Below are positions 1 to 10,004 of a stretch of 64,000 nt of DNA, one piece after another. The first letter of the stretch is position 1. Each line of letters opens with the position of its first letter. This DNA comes from Halanaerobiales bacterium (GTDB lineage: Bacteria > Bacillota > Halanaerobiia > Halanaerobiales > DTU029). The translations under genes and the position numbers were made by a program. Below the pieces are notes generated by a model, which worked only from the letters and a program-made list of their open reading frames with translations, was not told where the DNA came from and ran no database searches. The stretch lies in NCBI GenBank assembly GCA_029981855.1, contig JARRCS010000009.1, positions 33,034 through 97,033 of the forward strand, in the 5' to 3' direction.

Positions 1-1
1 A

Positions 2-1051
2 ATTAACAGGTCTCTGACCCGTTTACGGATGGCTATTACTCCCTATTATGTTACCCTGATTGATCCTTCCGACCCCGATTGCCCGATTCGTAAACAGGCT
101 GTCCCGACCGAACTCGAGCTAAAATTGGGTAGTGCTGATATGGAAGACCCCCTTTATGAAGATGTGGACTCACCGGTACCGGGTCTTACCCACCGTTACC
201 CTGACAGGGTTCTCTTACTGGTTACCGACCAGTGCTCTATGTACTGTCGCCACTGTACCAGGAGGCGTTTTGCCGGGACAACCGATAAGGCTATCCCCAT
301 GAAACAGATTGAGCAGGCTATCGACTATATCAAAAAACACCCGGAAGTAAGGGATGTCCTCCTCTCCGGCGGAGACGCCCTCTTAATCAGTGATGAAAGG
401 CTTGAAGAGATTATTAGAGAACTCCATGCCATACCCCATGTGGAAATAATCAGGCTTGGCTCCCGGACCCCGGTTGTGATGCCCCAGCGTATCACTGATA
501 ATCTGGTAAATATGCTAAAGAAATATCATCCTATTTATATCAATGTCCATTTTAACCACCCGAAGGAAATAACTGAGGTCAGTGCAGCTGCCTGTGAAAA
601 ATTAAATAATGCCGGTATACCCCTTGGCAATCAGTCAGTTCTACTAAAGGGAATAAATGACCAGCCGGCAGTCATGAAAAAACTGGTTCATGAACTTCTG
701 AAAATCAGGGTAAAACCTTACTACCTCTATCAATGTGATCTGTCCCAGGGGATTGAGCACTTCAGGACTCCGGTAAGCAGGGGGATCGAAATAATCGAGT
801 CCTTAAGGCAGCATACTACCGGGTTTGCCGTACCCACCTATGTTATTGATGCTCCCGGCGGCGGAGGCAAGATACCTGTTGGACCCCAGTATTTGATATC
901 CATGTCGGAAGGCAAGGTAATTCTAAGAAATTATAAAGGAAAGATTTTTGCTTACACCGAACCGGGTTATAATCCGGCCGACCATCAGACTGCCCCGGGT
1001 ACTAGCGGAGTCAGCAAACTGGCCCAGGACGATAAATTTACCCTGGAATAA
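2..1051 (+). CDS. kamA: Lysine 2,3-aminomutase, 5' end outside the window
   Basis: Radical-SAM, PLP-dependent enzyme converting L-lysine to L-beta-lysine, the first step of anaerobic lysine fermentation. The frame is open from base 2; the first ATG (position 29) lies inside a segment conserved in the family (MAITPYY), so the gene starts upstream and about 65-70 residues are missing. Counting from that ATG, the iron-sulfur cysteines are C69, C73 and C76 (CSMYCRHC), followed by LLSGGDALL, the SRTPVV strand and the glycine-rich [10 protein letters not shown] loop typical of KamA. The C-terminus is short beyond the AYTEPGYNP region. It converges on the butyrate genes, from which it is separated by a symmetrical terminator. 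Family assignment is firm; the physiological role is inferred from the neighbouring lysine and butyrate genes. Confidence 0.95.
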   Translation: MNRSLTRLRMAITPYYVTLIDPSDPDCPIRKQAVPTELELKLGSADMEDPLYEDVDSPVPGLTHRYPDRVLLLVTDQCSMYCRHCTRRRFAGTTDKAIPMKQIEQAIDYIKKHPEVRDVLLSGGDALLISDERLEEIIRELHAIPHVEIIRLGSRTPVVMPQRITDNLVNMLKKYHPIYINVHFNHPKEITEVSAAACEKLNNAGIPLGNQSVLLKGINDQPAVMKKLVHELLKIRVKPYYLYQCDLSQGIEHFRTPVSRGIEIIESLRQHTTGFAVPTYVIDAPGGGGKIPVGPQYLISMSEGKVILRNYKGKIFAYTEPGYNPADHQTAPGTSGVSKLAQDDKFTLE

Positions 1052-1100
1052 CTGAAGTGGATTACCTTTATACCTGATACCTGTCCCAATCATCGCAGGG

Positions 1101-1136
1101 GTTTAATCTATAGAAACAGTTTAATCTATAGAAACA
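1101..1136. repeat. 18-bp perfect tandem duplication
   Basis: Two adjacent identical copies of an 18-base unit (1101-1118 and 1119-1136, beginning GTTTAATCTATAG) lie between the kamA stop and its terminator. It is non-coding and looks like a simple slippage duplication. Confidence 0.85.
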
Positions 1137-1154
1137 TAAAGAAAAATAATTGAA

Positions 1155-1196
1155 AACTTAGAAAAGACCACCTTTGTGAGTGGTCTTTTCTAAGTT
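1155..1196. terminator. Bidirectional terminator between kamA and ctfB
   Basis: A perfect 17-bp stem (1155-1171 with 1180-1196) and an 8-base loop. The stem ends in A/T-rich arms, so both strands present a U-rich 3' side. It lies between convergent genes and should end transcription from both. Confidence 0.9.
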
Positions 1197-1240
1197 AATT
1201 TACTCGCGGATTATTAATCCCTGAAGGACAATTTGTTTTA

Positions 1241-1888
1241 TCAAAAGGTCTTTAATTCCTCACTAACAATCAAATCTGCATCTGTTTTTTCAATTACTTC
1301 ATCAACTTCTACCCCTTCAGCTATCTCTTTTAAGACCAGTCCCTCTCTGGTTACCTCCATCACTGCCAGCTCGGTCACAATCAGGTTAACCTGCTCTTTA
1401 GCAGTCAGGGGAAGGGTGCATTCCTTTAATATCTTTGGCTCTCCCTTTTTAGTTAGGTGGGTTGTCGCGACAATCACCCTTCTGGCCCCTACGGTCAGGT
1501 CCATCGCTCCACCCATCCCGGGAACCAGTTTGCCGGGAATCATCCAATTGGCCAGATTCCCCTTTTGGTCTACCTGCAGGGCACCCAGTACGGTTGCATC
1601 CAGGTGTCCGCCCCGGATAATAGCAAATGAGGTAGCACTATCGAAAAAGGCTCCACCGGGTTTAATGGTGACCGGCTGACCGCCGGCATTGGTCAGGTCT
1701 TTATCCTCTTTTCCTTCAGGTGGTGTAGGCCCTAAACCGACAAAACCATTCTCCGACTGCAGAATAATCTGAACACCTTCAGGGATATAATTGGCAACCA
1801 TGGTCGGCATCCCGATACCCAGGTTTACCAGGTCGCCATCTTTGAATTCCTGAGCAATCCTTCTGGTAATCTTTTCCCTGATGTCCAT
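1241..1888 (-). CDS. ctfB: Acetate/butyrate-acetoacetate CoA-transferase subunit B
   Basis: Beta subunit of a family I CoA-transferase (AtoA/CtfB/ScoB type), 215 residues, the usual length. It carries the catalytic glutamate in the SENG motif (E46), preceded by the VNLGIGMPT strand and followed by the GLGP segment. With subunit A (3103-3753) it exchanges CoA between acetoacetyl- or butyryl-CoA and free acids. The thiolase gene ends 4 bases upstream of this start, so the genes are co-transcribed. This is the last gene of the minus-strand butyrate set. In lysine fermenters the same enzyme pair moves CoA between acetoacetate and butyrate; the actual substrate here is inferred. Confidence 0.93.
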   Translation of the reverse strand: MDIREKITRRIAQEFKDGDLVNLGIGMPTMVANYIPEGVQIILQSENGFVGLGPTPPEGKEDKDLTNAGGQPVTIKPGGAFFDSATSFAIIRGGHLDATVLGALQVDQKGNLANWMIPGKLVPGMGGAMDLTVGARRVIVATTHLTKKGEPKILKECTLPLTAKEQVNLIVTELAVMEVTREGLVLKEIAEGVEVDEVIEKTDADLIVSEELKTF

Positions 1889-1892
1889 ATTC

Positions 1893-3074
1893 TCACCCTC
1901 TCTCCACTATGGTAGCTACTCCCTGGCCCCCACCGATACAGAGGGTTGCCAGTCCGTATTTTACATCCCTCTTTTTCATTTCATGAAGAAGGGTAACCAG
2001 GATTCTGGCACCACTGGCTCCAATTGGATGGCCCAGGGCAATTGCACCACCATTAACATTAACTTTTTCCGGGTTTAAGCCGAGTTCCTTTAAAACTGCA
2101 ATTGATTGAACAGCAAAGGCCTCATTGGCTTCAACCAGGTCCAGGTCCTCAACCTTCAAGTCAGCTTTCTTTAAGGCTTTACGGGTAGCCGGAACAGGAC
2201 CAATACCCATAATTGCCGGATCAACCCCTGCTGAAGCATAGGCTTTAATCCTGGCTAAAGGGGTTACCCCCAGTTCTCTGGCCTTCTCTGCACTCATTAA
2301 AACAAGGGCAGCAGCACCATCATTGATACCAGAGGCATTTCCTGCAGTAACCGTACCATCCTTTTTAAATGCAGGTCTCAATTTGGCCAGTTTGTCAACC
2401 GTTGTTCCGAATCTGGGGTACTCATCTACCTCAAAAATAATGGGGTCACCTTTCCTTTGCGGGACCTTAACAGGGACTATCTCATCCTTAAAGCGCCTTT
2501 CTTTAATAGCCTTTTCGGCCTTCTGCTGACTCTCCGTAGCAAATTTATCCTGTTCTTCCCGGCTAATATTCCACTTTTCAGCAATATTCTCAGCTGTAAC
2601 TCCCATATGATAGTCATTAAAGACATCCCAGAGCCCATCTCTGATCATCAGGTCAACCATCCGGGAATGGCCCATTCTATTACCCCAACGGGCTCCCTCT
2701 ACCAGGTAACCGGCCCGGCTCATACTTTCCATACCACCGGCTACTATTATTTCTGCATCCCCGAGCATAATGGACTGGGCTGCCAGGTTTACAGACTTCA
2801 ATCCCGAACCGCAGACTTTATTTACAGTCATGGCCGGTATTTCATAGGGAATCCCGGCTTTAACGGCTGACTGGCGTGCCGGATTCTGACCCAGACCACC
2901 CTGTAGAATATTACCCATAATTACCTCATCAGGTTCTTCAGGTTTAACTCCAGCCCTCTTTAAGGCCTCCTTAATAACAATTGCTCCAAGTTCAGTAACT
3001 TCAATATCCTTCAATGTCCCGCCAAAGGAACCGATTGCTGTCCGGACAGCACTGGCAATAACCACTTCACGCAT
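1893..3074 (-). CDS. thlA: Acetyl-CoA C-acetyltransferase (thiolase)
   Basis: Condenses two acetyl-CoA to acetoacetyl-CoA or runs the reverse thiolysis. It has 393 residues, typical for biosynthetic thiolases. The nucleophilic cysteine is C88 in the VCGSGLKSV motif; the catalytic histidine is in GHPIGASG and the second cysteine in LCIGGGQG near the C-terminus. It sits between CoA-transferase A and B in a tight operon. It supplies or consumes acetoacetyl-CoA for the crotonase and 3-hydroxybutyryl-CoA dehydrogenase encoded upstream. Confidence 0.95.
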   Translation of the reverse strand: MREVVIASAVRTAIGSFGGTLKDIEVTELGAIVIKEALKRAGVKPEEPDEVIMGNILQGGLGQNPARQSAVKAGIPYEIPAMTVNKVCGSGLKSVNLAAQSIMLGDAEIIVAGGMESMSRAGYLVEGARWGNRMGHSRMVDLMIRDGLWDVFNDYHMGVTAENIAEKWNISREEQDKFATESQQKAEKAIKERRFKDEIVPVKVPQRKGDPIIFEVDEYPRFGTTVDKLAKLRPAFKKDGTVTAGNASGINDGAAALVLMSAEKARELGVTPLARIKAYASAGVDPAIMGIGPVPATRKALKKADLKVEDLDLVEANEAFAVQSIAVLKELGLNPEKVNVNGGAIALGHPIGASGARILVTLLHEMKKRDVKYGLATLCIGGGQGVATIVERG

Positions 3075-3102
3075 CTAACCACTCCCTTCCATTTTTGTAT
3101 TA

Positions 3103-3753
3103 TTAACTGAAATCAACAATATAATCAACGAAGATACCCGGGGTCATTATTTCATTGGGATCCAGAGAACCTATCGGTACTATTTCTTCTGTCTCAACAA
3201 TAACCAGGTCAGCTGCCATAGCCATCAGTGGATTAAAGTTCCGGGCAGAATACCTGTAGATTAAGTTTCCGGCTTCATCGGCCTTCCAGGCCTTAATTAA
3301 GGCTACATCGGCACCAAGGGGTTTTTCCAGGATATATTCCCTGCCATTGATGACCTTCTTTTCCTTTCCCTCCTCAACAACAGTACCGACACCCGTCGGT
3401 GTATAAAAGCCACCGAGACCGGCTCCATAAGAACGTATTCTCTCTGCCAGGGTCCCCTGGGGTACCAGTTCTACCTCTATTTCTCCTTCATTCATCTGCC
3501 TACCGGTTTCCCGATTGGTTCCGATATGAGAGGCAATAACCTTTTTGACCCTTTTTTGCACGATTAAACTGCCAAACTTTTTGTCAGTAAACCCGGTATC
3601 ATTGGCAATTAAGGTGATATCCCTGATACTGTCTTCCAACAGGACATCGATTAATCGTTCCGGGGTACCGCATTCCAGAAAACCGCCGACCATAATTGAC
3701 TGGTTATCTTTAATCTTTCCCTTCAGGTCTTTCCTCTTGATGACTTTTGACAT
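3103..3753 (-). CDS. ctfA: Acetate/butyrate-acetoacetate CoA-transferase subunit A
   Basis: Alpha subunit (AtoD/CtfA/ScoA type), 216 residues. It shows the N-terminal MVGGFLECGTPE glycine-rich segment and the central YGAGLGGFYTPTGVGT motif of the family. It normally forms a heterotetramer with subunit B, encoded on the far side of thiolase. The crotonase gene ends 17 bases upstream. The A-thiolase-B order is unusual compared with the more common adjacent A-B pair, but all parts look intact. Confidence 0.93.
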   Translation of the reverse strand: MSKVIKRKDLKGKIKDNQSIMVGGFLECGTPERLIDVLLEDSIRDITLIANDTGFTDKKFGSLIVQKRVKKVIASHIGTNRETGRQMNEGEIEVELVPQGTLAERIRSYGAGLGGFYTPTGVGTVVEEGKEKKVINGREYILEKPLGADVALIKAWKADEAGNLIYRYSARNFNPLMAMAADLVIVETEEIVPIGSLDPNEIMTPGIFVDYIVDFS

Positions 3754-3770
3754 TTATTAACCCCCTTTTC

Positions 3771-4544
3771 CTATTTATTTTTTTCTAAGAATGCCTCCAT
3801 TCTCCTGCGCTGTCCTTCACTACTAAAGCAGAGAGCAAAAGAATTTGTTTCAAAAAAAAGCCCCTGTTCGATACCCTCCTCCAGACCAAAGTTAACGGCT
3901 GATTTAGTCAGTTTTACAGCCAGGGGATCATTCTTTATAATCCTTTCTGCCAGCTTTCTGGCTTCCTCCAGCAGCTGGTCACCGGAAACCACTTTATTAA
4001 CCAGGCCAATCCTGAAGGCCTCCTCAGCCCCGATCAATTCCCCGGTTAAAAGAAGTTCTTTAGCCCTTCCAGCCCCAACCAGTTTGGTAAGACGCTGGGT
4101 ACCGCCAAAACCGGCCGTAATCCCCAGTCCCACTTCCGGTTGACCAAAACGTGACTTTTGGGTAGCCAGGCGGATATCACAGGCCAGCGCCAGTTCATTA
4201 CCACCACCTAAAGCATATCCGTTTACAGCTGCAATTACTACCTTGTTACTCTTTTCAATCAGACTGAAAACACTGTTCCCCAGTTTAGCAAACTCCCGGG
4301 CCTCAAGGGGAGACATTCCTTTCATCTCACCGATGTCCGCCCCGGCAACAAAGGCCTTTTCACCGGCCCCGGTGATAATCAGGACCATAAGTTCATTATC
4401 TTCCTCCAGAAACTCTAAAGCCTCCCTTAGCTCCTTTAATAGCTCTTTATTCAGGGCATTAAGGGCCTCGGGTCTATTAATTTTTAATATGGCAAGCTTC
4501 CCTTCCTTATCCAGTTCCAGGTATTTATAATCCAGAATAACCAC
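3771..4544 (-). CDS. crt: Short-chain enoyl-CoA hydratase (crotonase)
   Basis: Crotonase-fold hydratase, about 257 residues, interconverting crotonyl-CoA and 3-hydroxybutyryl-CoA in the cytoplasm. It has the oxyanion-hole segments AGADIGEM and NGYALGGGNELALACD and the family glutamates in GNELALACD and FGQPEVGLGITAGFGG. The start is uncertain: the GTG at 4544 abuts a run of six G that is the likely ribosome-binding site, so initiation may occur at the in-frame ATT or CTG just downstream. It is downstream of hbd after a 98-base gap and upstream of ctfA. Confidence 0.92.
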   Translation of the reverse strand: MVILDYKYLELDKEGKLAILKINRPEALNALNKELLKELREALEFLEEDNELMVLIITGAGEKAFVAGADIGEMKGMSPLEAREFAKLGNSVFSLIEKSNKVVIAAVNGYALGGGNELALACDIRLATQKSRFGQPEVGLGITAGFGGTQRLTKLVGAGRAKELLLTGELIGAEEAFRIGLVNKVVSGDQLLEEARKLAERIIKNDPLAVKLTKSAVNFGLEEGIEQGLFFETNSFALCFSSEGQRRRMEAFLEKNK

Positions 4545-4642
4545 CCCCCTGGTATTTTTGGAAAAAATTTATGATGATAATATACTCAATGGCACCCGTA
4601 AATCTTATGAAGTATATACTGCTATAATAATCAATCAACTAA

Positions 4643-5485
4643 TTAATAGATAAAGAATCCTTCCCCCGTCTTTCTACCGAGATGGCCGGCTCTGACCTTC
4701 TTTCTCAAGAGCGGACAGGGGCGATATTTGGAATCTCCAAACTCCTGATAAAGGGTCTCCATAATTGCCAGGCAGACATCCAGTCCAATTAAATCAGCTA
4801 AAGCCAGTGGACCGATAGGATGGTTGGCCCCCATCACCATTGCTGCGTCAATATCCTCAGCAGAAGCAACCCCTTCATTCAGGATAAAAGCAGCTTCATT
4901 AATCATCGGTATCAATAGTCGGTTGACCACAAAACCCGGAGCCTCTTTAACCTCTATCGGGCTTTTTCCTATATCTTTGATCAGTTTCTTTACTTTAAAG
5001 AAAGTATCATCAGATGTGGTTATTCCTCTGATTAATTCTACCAGTTTCATCACCGGTACCGGGTTAAAGAAATGTACTCCGATAATCCTGTCCGGTCTAC
5101 CGGTTGCCATGGCGATTTCTGTAATACTTAGAGCCGAGGTATTGCTGGCCAGAATCGCATCTTCCCTGCAAATACCATCCAGTTCCTTAAAGACCTTTTT
5201 TTTAAGCTCCAGATCCTCATTTACAGCTTCAATTACCAGGTCAACATCAGATAACAGCTTAAGCTTGGTAACCGGTGTTATCCTGGCAATAATGCTTTCC
5301 TTTTCTTCCTCTTCTATCCTACCCTTTTCGACACCTCGCTGCAGATGCAACTCAATTTTTTCCATACCCTTTTTAAGATATTCCTCCTTAATATCCCGGA
5401 GAACAACCTCATAGCCTGCCTGGGCCATCACCTGAGCTATGCCGCTTCCCATCGTACCGGCCCCTAAAACAGCAATCTTTTTCAC
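4643..5485 (-). CDS. hbd: 3-hydroxybutyryl-CoA dehydrogenase
   Basis: NAD(P)-dependent dehydrogenase between acetoacetyl-CoA and 3-hydroxybutyryl-CoA, about 280 residues. The N-terminal Rossmann fingerprint is [12 protein letters not shown], followed by [12 protein letters not shown] and the catalytic [13 protein letters not shown] segment, with the C-terminal helical domain starting at [12 protein letters not shown] chose the GTG at 5485, which has a GGGAG site at good distance; the GTG nine bases further upstream overlaps that site. It is probably the first gene of the butyrate operon. Butyryl-CoA dehydrogenase and Etf genes are not in this window. Confidence 0.94.
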   Translation of the reverse strand: MKKIAVLGAGTMGSGIAQVMAQAGYEVVLRDIKEEYLKKGMEKIELHLQRGVEKGRIEEEEKESIIARITPVTKLKLLSDVDLVIEAVNEDLELKKKVFKELDGICREDAILASNTSALSITEIAMATGRPDRIIGVHFFNPVPVMKLVELIRGITTSDDTFFKVKKLIKDIGKSPIEVKEAPGFVVNRLLIPMINEAAFILNEGVASAEDIDAAMVMGANHPIGPLALADLIGLDVCLAIMETLYQEFGDSKYRPCPLLRKKVRAGHLGRKTGEGFFIY

Positions 5486-5649
5486 TTTTACCACTCCCTA
5501 GAAAATATTTAAGAATGAAATTTGTAATTAGGAGATTACTAATTAACCCTTCTTTAGTCTTAAAAAGAGACCAGAAAAAAAAGATCTACTAAAATATAGA
5601 TGCAAGATTTGTTCCAGTTCTTCCTTTGGAGTTCATCACATTAAACAAA

Positions 5650-5673
5650 ATTCCCCCGGTTTCCCGGGGGAAT
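5650..5673 (-). terminator. Terminator of the symporter gene
   Basis: A 10-bp perfect stem (5650-5659 with 5664-5673) rich in G and C, 4-base loop, followed on the minus strand by a T-rich tail. It lies 60 bases past the symporter stop and separates it from hbd. Confidence 0.85.
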
Positions 5674-5733
5674 AATTAATTCGTTATTTAAATTGTAACC
5701 ATCAAGTCATCAGAAATATATTCTAATTACAAC

Positions 5734-7200
5734 CTATTCGGCTGTTTCCGGAAAGAAGGTTTTGATATCCTCTTCTTCACTGTGCTCGGTCATCAGCGAA
5801 ATGATAACCAGTGCCAGGAAGGATACGATCCAGCCCAGATAGGACTCGGAGAAACCGTAGGGATTCTTTAAAATTGGTCCCCAGAGGATCGCTGAAGCAC
5901 CACCCAGGATGATACTCCAGAAAGCCCCGGTCGCTGTGGCCCTCTTCCAGAAGAGCAATCCCAGCATGGGGAAGAAAAGACCGGCTGCACCAAAAGTATA
6001 GGCAAATAAGACAATATCCAGTACAGATGGTACTTTATAGGCCAGATAGATAGCCAGGACACCCATTATCAAGGTAGCCCAGCGCCCGACCTTAACCAGC
6101 TGTCTTTCAGAAGCATCGGGTTTAAATAACTTTTTATAGACATCATTGACAAAAATAGCAACAGGACCGATCAAGCAGGAGTCTGCGGTCGACATAACAG
6201 CAGCTATATAAGCGGCTACAACGATACCACTGATACCGAGCGGCAGCAGAGTAACAATCATGTTCGGTGTAGCCATTTCAGGGTCAGCCAGTTCAGGCAT
6301 CATTATCCGGGCAAACATACCGACCAGGGTAGTTCCGATGGCAAATATTGGCCATTCGATTGGAATACCGGTTAGAAAAATACCCTTTTTGGCAGTATCT
6401 TCATCTTTAGCAGCAATAATCCGCTGGAATGTTGCGATGGAAATGAACCAGACCGGGAAGATTGACAGGAACCAGCCAATAATAGTCTTCCAGCCTGCAG
6501 CACCCCAGTTGGTTAATTTGGCCGTTTCCGCTGAAGCCCTTAACTGTTCCATCATCGCAGACCAGCCACCAACCCGGGCCAGCCCGATTGGAACCATTAA
6601 CAAGATAATACCGATGAAGAGAATAATAAACTGAAAAACATCAGTATAGATAACGGCTTTTAATCCGCCCATGATTGTATAAGCCAGGACAATGGCACCG
6701 GCAATAAAAACAGCTGTGGTTAAATCAAATCCCATCGTTCCGGAGATAAGTTTACCACCGGCTATTATCTGGCCGCCGACAAAGGCAAACCAGGATATAC
6801 CAATTAATATTGCTGCCACTAATCCGGTCTTTTTATCAAACCTTTGTCCAAAAATATCACCGGTTGTAAACCCTTTAACATCGTCAGCCCATTTCTTTAC
6901 CTTGGGCACCAGTAAAAAGGAAGCAAAAACTGCACTGAGACCGGAAACAGCAATCAGCCATGAACCCGAAATGCCAAGGGTGAAACCGAGACCACCCATA
7001 GCAATACTGAAACCGCCGCCTAAGTCGGTTGCAGCCGCAGAACCGGTTGTTTGCAAGAGATTCATGTTTCTATCGGCTGCCAGGAATGACTCTGCTTCTC
7101 CTTCTCCCCTTTTTTCCCTCATAATACTGTAACCAATATACAGTAGGACAACAAAGTATAACACCATCATTAAAATGTCAAGACTACCTAAAGTTTTCAT
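5734..7200 (-). CDS. Sodium:solute symporter (SSS family)
   Basis: Polytopic membrane protein of 488 residues with about 13 predicted hydrophobic segments, the LeuT-fold SSS architecture. It carries the N-terminal AADRNMNLLQTTGSAAATDLGGG segment typical of the family, a conserved YTIMGGLKAVIYTDVFQ stretch and the sodium-site helix around AAVMSTADSCL. It most likely imports an organic solute with Na+. Substrate cannot be assigned from sequence; the proline and pantothenate branches are the closest in style. It stands alone between the butyrate operon and an M20 peptidase, so it may import the substrate or product of that enzyme. Confidence 0.88.
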   Translation of the reverse strand: MKTLGSLDILMMVLYFVVLLYIGYSIMREKRGEGEAESFLAADRNMNLLQTTGSAAATDLGGGFSIAMGGLGFTLGISGSWLIAVSGLSAVFASFLLVPKVKKWADDVKGFTTGDIFGQRFDKKTGLVAAILIGISWFAFVGGQIIAGGKLISGTMGFDLTTAVFIAGAIVLAYTIMGGLKAVIYTDVFQFIILFIGIILLMVPIGLARVGGWSAMMEQLRASAETAKLTNWGAAGWKTIIGWFLSIFPVWFISIATFQRIIAAKDEDTAKKGIFLTGIPIEWPIFAIGTTLVGMFARIMMPELADPEMATPNMIVTLLPLGISGIVVAAYIAAVMSTADSCLIGPVAIFVNDVYKKLFKPDASERQLVKVGRWATLIMGVLAIYLAYKVPSVLDIVLFAYTFGAAGLFFPMLGLLFWKRATATGAFWSIILGGASAILWGPILKNPYGFSESYLGWIVSFLALVIISLMTEHSEEEDIKTFFPETAE

Positions 7201-7308
7201 CTAACTATACTCCTCCCTTTCTCGAATTTTTCCTTTTACACCAATTCCTCAAAAAAACAGATTACCCTCTTTTATAAATCCATTTACCCCTCCTTCCTCT
7301 AATTGATA

Positions 7309-8535
7309 TCATGATACTAATACATATTTAAGAAAATCATAAATTATTTCTGCCGTCTTTACAACCGTATCCAGTTCCACATATTCATCAGCACTATGGT
7401 AATTCTCTCCGGCCGGTCCAATTACATAGGTGGGCAATTTGGCCCTTGATCCCAGGTAATTAAAATCACCAACACTGGAAAAATAGGCAATTTTGGGCTC
7501 TTTGCCGGTAGCCGAGATAATGCTTTCCTTCATTGCTCTGGTATATGGGTTGCTTTCAGAGACAACATATGGTTTAAACCCGGCATTATCCGGGTGGGGT
7601 GCATCCCTGAACTTAATTGTGGCCTTTCCCTTAATGTTAGCCCGTTTAATTGCTTCTTCCACTTCTTTCCTTAAGTAATACCTATCTTCTCCCAGAGTAA
7701 CATGGCGGAAGACAGAAAAAGAAGCCTTATCGGGAACAGATAACGGAGCTCCGCCGCCTTCAAATTCGATAATACAAATCGAACCTGTCCCCAGTTTAGG
7801 GTGAGGTTTTAATTCAGCCTTTTCCAGCTCAAGTAGTATTTTTGATGCCTCACTGATTGCATTTATACCCTTTTCCGGTTCAGCCCCATGGGCTGATTTT
7901 CCTTTAACCGAAACGGTGTATTTCCAACCACCCCGGGCCCCGAGGCAGAGGCAGGGGAAAGCACAATCAGCAAAAGAACCGCTGGGCTCGGGAACAATTG
8001 CTACATCAGCATTATCATAATACCCATCCATTATCAGGGCATCAGTTCCCAACCCGTAAGGCCCCTCTTCATCACAGACCAGGGTATATAATATCTCTCC
8101 ATTAAATTCATCAACTGTATTGATAAAAGCTTCTACAGCCAGCATAATAGCTGCAGAACCACCCTTCATATCCAGAGCACCGAGACCATACAACCGGTTA
8201 CCCTCTATTTCTGCAGACAACGGCTCCCTTGTCCAACCTTCACAGATATTAACAGTATCCAGATGGCCGTTAAGAACAACCGTAGGGCCTTCATCCTGAC
8301 CGGTAATTTTGCCAACAATATTTTTGCCGTGATAATTTGTTATTTTATTTTCATGAAATAAATGGTATTCCACCGGTAAGCCCCTTTTTTCAAACCACTG
8401 GTAAGCATACTCCATCACTTCATCTTCTTCAAAGAAGGGGCTATGTATCTTAACAAGGTCGCTGACTAACCGGGTTGCCCTTTTTAGGTTAATATAATCA
8501 GTTACCCTGTTCTTTCCTCCACTCCCGGTTTCCAT
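7309..8535 (-). CDS. M20 family metallopeptidase (ArgE/DapE type)
   Basis: Zinc-dependent amidohydrolase of 408 residues, related to acetylornithine deacetylase, succinyl-diaminopimelate desuccinylase and YgeY-like hydrolases. Visible zinc and catalytic residues are H91 and D93 in GHLDTV, D122 in GALDMKGG, E156-E157 in CDEEG, E183 in VPEP and a C-terminal histidine in NYHSADE. The dimerisation domain lies between. The start has a strong GGAGGG site. A promoter-like TTGACG/17 bp/AATTAT lies about 90 bases upstream. The gap before the symporter gene is 108 bases. It may release an amino acid from an N-acyl or peptide precursor; substrate unknown. Confidence 0.88.
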   Translation of the reverse strand: METGSGGKNRVTDYINLKRATRLVSDLVKIHSPFFEEDEVMEYAYQWFEKRGLPVEYHLFHENKITNYHGKNIVGKITGQDEGPTVVLNGHLDTVNICEGWTREPLSAEIEGNRLYGLGALDMKGGSAAIMLAVEAFINTVDEFNGEILYTLVCDEEGPYGLGTDALIMDGYYDNADVAIVPEPSGSFADCAFPCLCLGARGGWKYTVSVKGKSAHGAEPEKGINAISEASKILLELEKAELKPHPKLGTGSICIIEFEGGGAPLSVPDKASFSVFRHVTLGEDRYYLRKEVEEAIKRANIKGKATIKFRDAPHPDNAGFKPYVVSESNPYTRAMKESIISATGKEPKIAYFSSVGDFNYLGSRAKLPTYVIGPAGENYHSADEYVELDTVVKTAEIIYDFLKYVLVS

Positions 8536-8652
8536 AAAAAATATCCCTCCCGGATCAAATAAAATTTATTATTATAAAATTTCCTTATTTATATATATTC
8601 TCAACAATTTTTAAAATTCCTTTAAAAATAATTGACTCTAAGTTAAATTTCG

Positions 8653-8970
8653 TCAAACCATAGCAAAAATCCTTTTTATATTTCTATAAAAATCCAAAAA
8701 ATTCATTATATGCAACAGCCTAACCTTGAAACTATTTAAAAAATGACCTAAAGCCATAATTATATTTACATTGTTTATTACGGTATCGCATAATTCTCCA
8801 TCGGTTACTTCCTCAATCATCTCCAGTACCTCAACGGACTTGGTAGCATCTCCCTGAATAATTACATCAGCCAGGCCCAGTTCCTCAGCCCGCTTACAGC
8901 TGACATCACTATGGTCCATAGCAATAACCTTACCGGTCACACCGGCCCGTTTTCTGGCCTCAGCAGGTTC
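8653..8970 (-). pseudogene. kdd: Remnant of L-erythro-3,5-diaminohexanoate dehydrogenase
   Basis: About 67 codons (8970 down to 8769) match the interior of Kdd, the NAD-dependent dehydrogenase of lysine fermentation: RKRAGVTGKVIAMDHSD, then ELGLADVIIQGDATKS and EVTDGELCDTVINNVN. The flanking N- and C-terminal parts of the enzyme (normally about 345 residues) are missing. On the 5' side homology stops exactly where a copy of the dispersed ~45-bp repeat begins (8970/8971). On the 3' side the frame runs into unrelated AT-rich codons and a stop at 8653. The open frame begins with GTG but has no ribosome-binding site. This is a gene fragment, recognised from memory of the family. Confidence 0.8.
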
Positions 8971-9016
8971 GGAAACATCTATTTGTAGTTTTCAAAAAGG
9001 AGATTCCTATAGTTTC
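8970..9016 (-). repeat. Dispersed ~45-bp repeat, copy A
   Basis: Full copy of a repeat found also at 25412, 49751 and in partial or inverted form at 26837, 41506 and 46218. On the plus strand it begins GGAAACATCTATTTGTAG, has a central AAAAAGG and ATTCCT and ends TAGTTTC, so short GAAAC/GTTTC inverted ends bound it. It forms the upstream edge of the kdd fragment. Confidence 0.75.
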
Positions 9017-10004
9017 AAAGATTAACCAGAAAGGGGACTAAAAGGGGAACAAGGGCGGAGAGGATAACCCCATTAATAAAGGCGGGAATTACCGTCTCTT
9101 CCCCGGCAGTCTCCTTAATCAGGGGCAAGGTAACATCCATCGTAGTAGCCCCCCCGGGAGCGATACCTGTAAGTTTACCCAGGTATTTTACAACAAAGGG
9201 CAGAGAGATGATTGTAAGTAATTCCCGGAAGACATTGGCCAGAAAGGCCAGTGACCCCAGTTCAACACTATAGATCTTGGCCAGGAGAATCCCCGAAAGG
9301 CTGTACCAGCCAAAACCGGCACCCACAGCAGCCGCCTCATTCCCGGCCAGCCCGAGGAAGAAACCGATAATAACCGCACCAGCTATACTGCCTATCGCCA
9401 CAATCAGGGGGATGGTAGTTATCTGCCAGCCCAGTTCCTTTAACTGGCTTAGAATCTCCTTATTGCGTCCGATATCCACCCCTACGCCCAGTAGCAGGGC
9501 AGCCAGGGCATAGGTAGTAACCTGGTCCAGATAGATAAAAAATGACGGGGACAGGATAAAGAGACCGGCTAGAATACCGCCCACTACCGAAGCAATAATA
9601 ATCAGGGTCATGGCCCCGCTCTCACCCCCACCGGCTATATCTTCATCTTCCGCTCCCCGGGAACCGATGGTAAAATTGAATCTTAAACTAACTAATTTAA
9701 CCAGAAAGATACTGCCTATAACACTACCCAGGGCCAGCATCAGGGCCTGAAAACCGATGGTGCTAAGCTGGGTGAAGATCCTATCATCCACCCCGATCTT
9801 TGCCCCCATAGCTGCTAGTAATACTATCAGACCAATCCTGGTAATTACTTCCGCTATTCTAAAGATCTTTTTTGAGATGGGTTCAATATAGCCTGCTAAA
9901 AACCCTATCAGGAGAAATAGTACTATCATCCACATGTTCATAAGTAAATCACCTACTTTATTCCGTATTTTTTCATCCTTCAGCATCATTCCAGATAATG
10001 CCAT
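9015..10004 (-). CDS. lysO: LysO/DUF340 family lysine exporter
   Basis: Membrane protein of up to 329 residues resembling LysO (YbjE), which exports L-lysine in Escherichia coli. It has about eight to ten hydrophobic segments and the family motifs LLGVGVDIGRN, AVGAGFGWYSLSGI and APGGATTMDVTLP. Two starts have plausible ribosome-binding sites: 10004 (used here) and an ATG at 9941 that begins at the first transmembrane segment (MNMWMIVLF). Presence beside kamA and a kdd remnant fits a lysine-metabolism island. It is followed by the repeat copy and the kdd fragment. Confidence 0.85.
   Translation of the reverse strand: MALSGMMLKDEKIRNKVGDLLMNMWMIVLFLLIGFLAGYIEPISKKIFRIAEVITRIGLIVLLAAMGAKIGVDDRIFTQLSTIGFQALMLALGSVIGSIFLVKLVSLRFNFTIGSRGAEDEDIAGGGESGAMTLIIIASVVGGILAGLFILSPSFFIYLDQVTTYALAALLLGVGVDIGRNKEILSQLKELGWQITTIPLIVAIGSIAGAVIIGFFLGLAGNEAAAVGAGFGWYSLSGILLAKIYSVELGSLAFLANVFRELLTIISLPFVVKYLGKLTGIAPGGATTMDVTLPLIKETAGEETVIPAFINGVILSALVPLLVPFLVNL

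Noticed and set aside
1881..2870. Plus-strand frames opposite the thiolase gene
   Set aside because: Overlapping antisense frames inside a conserved enzyme gene with no translation signals.
4824..5414. Long plus-strand frame of 196 codons opposite hbd
   Set aside because: Antisense shadow of a clearly conserved gene; serine-rich translation typical of such shadows.
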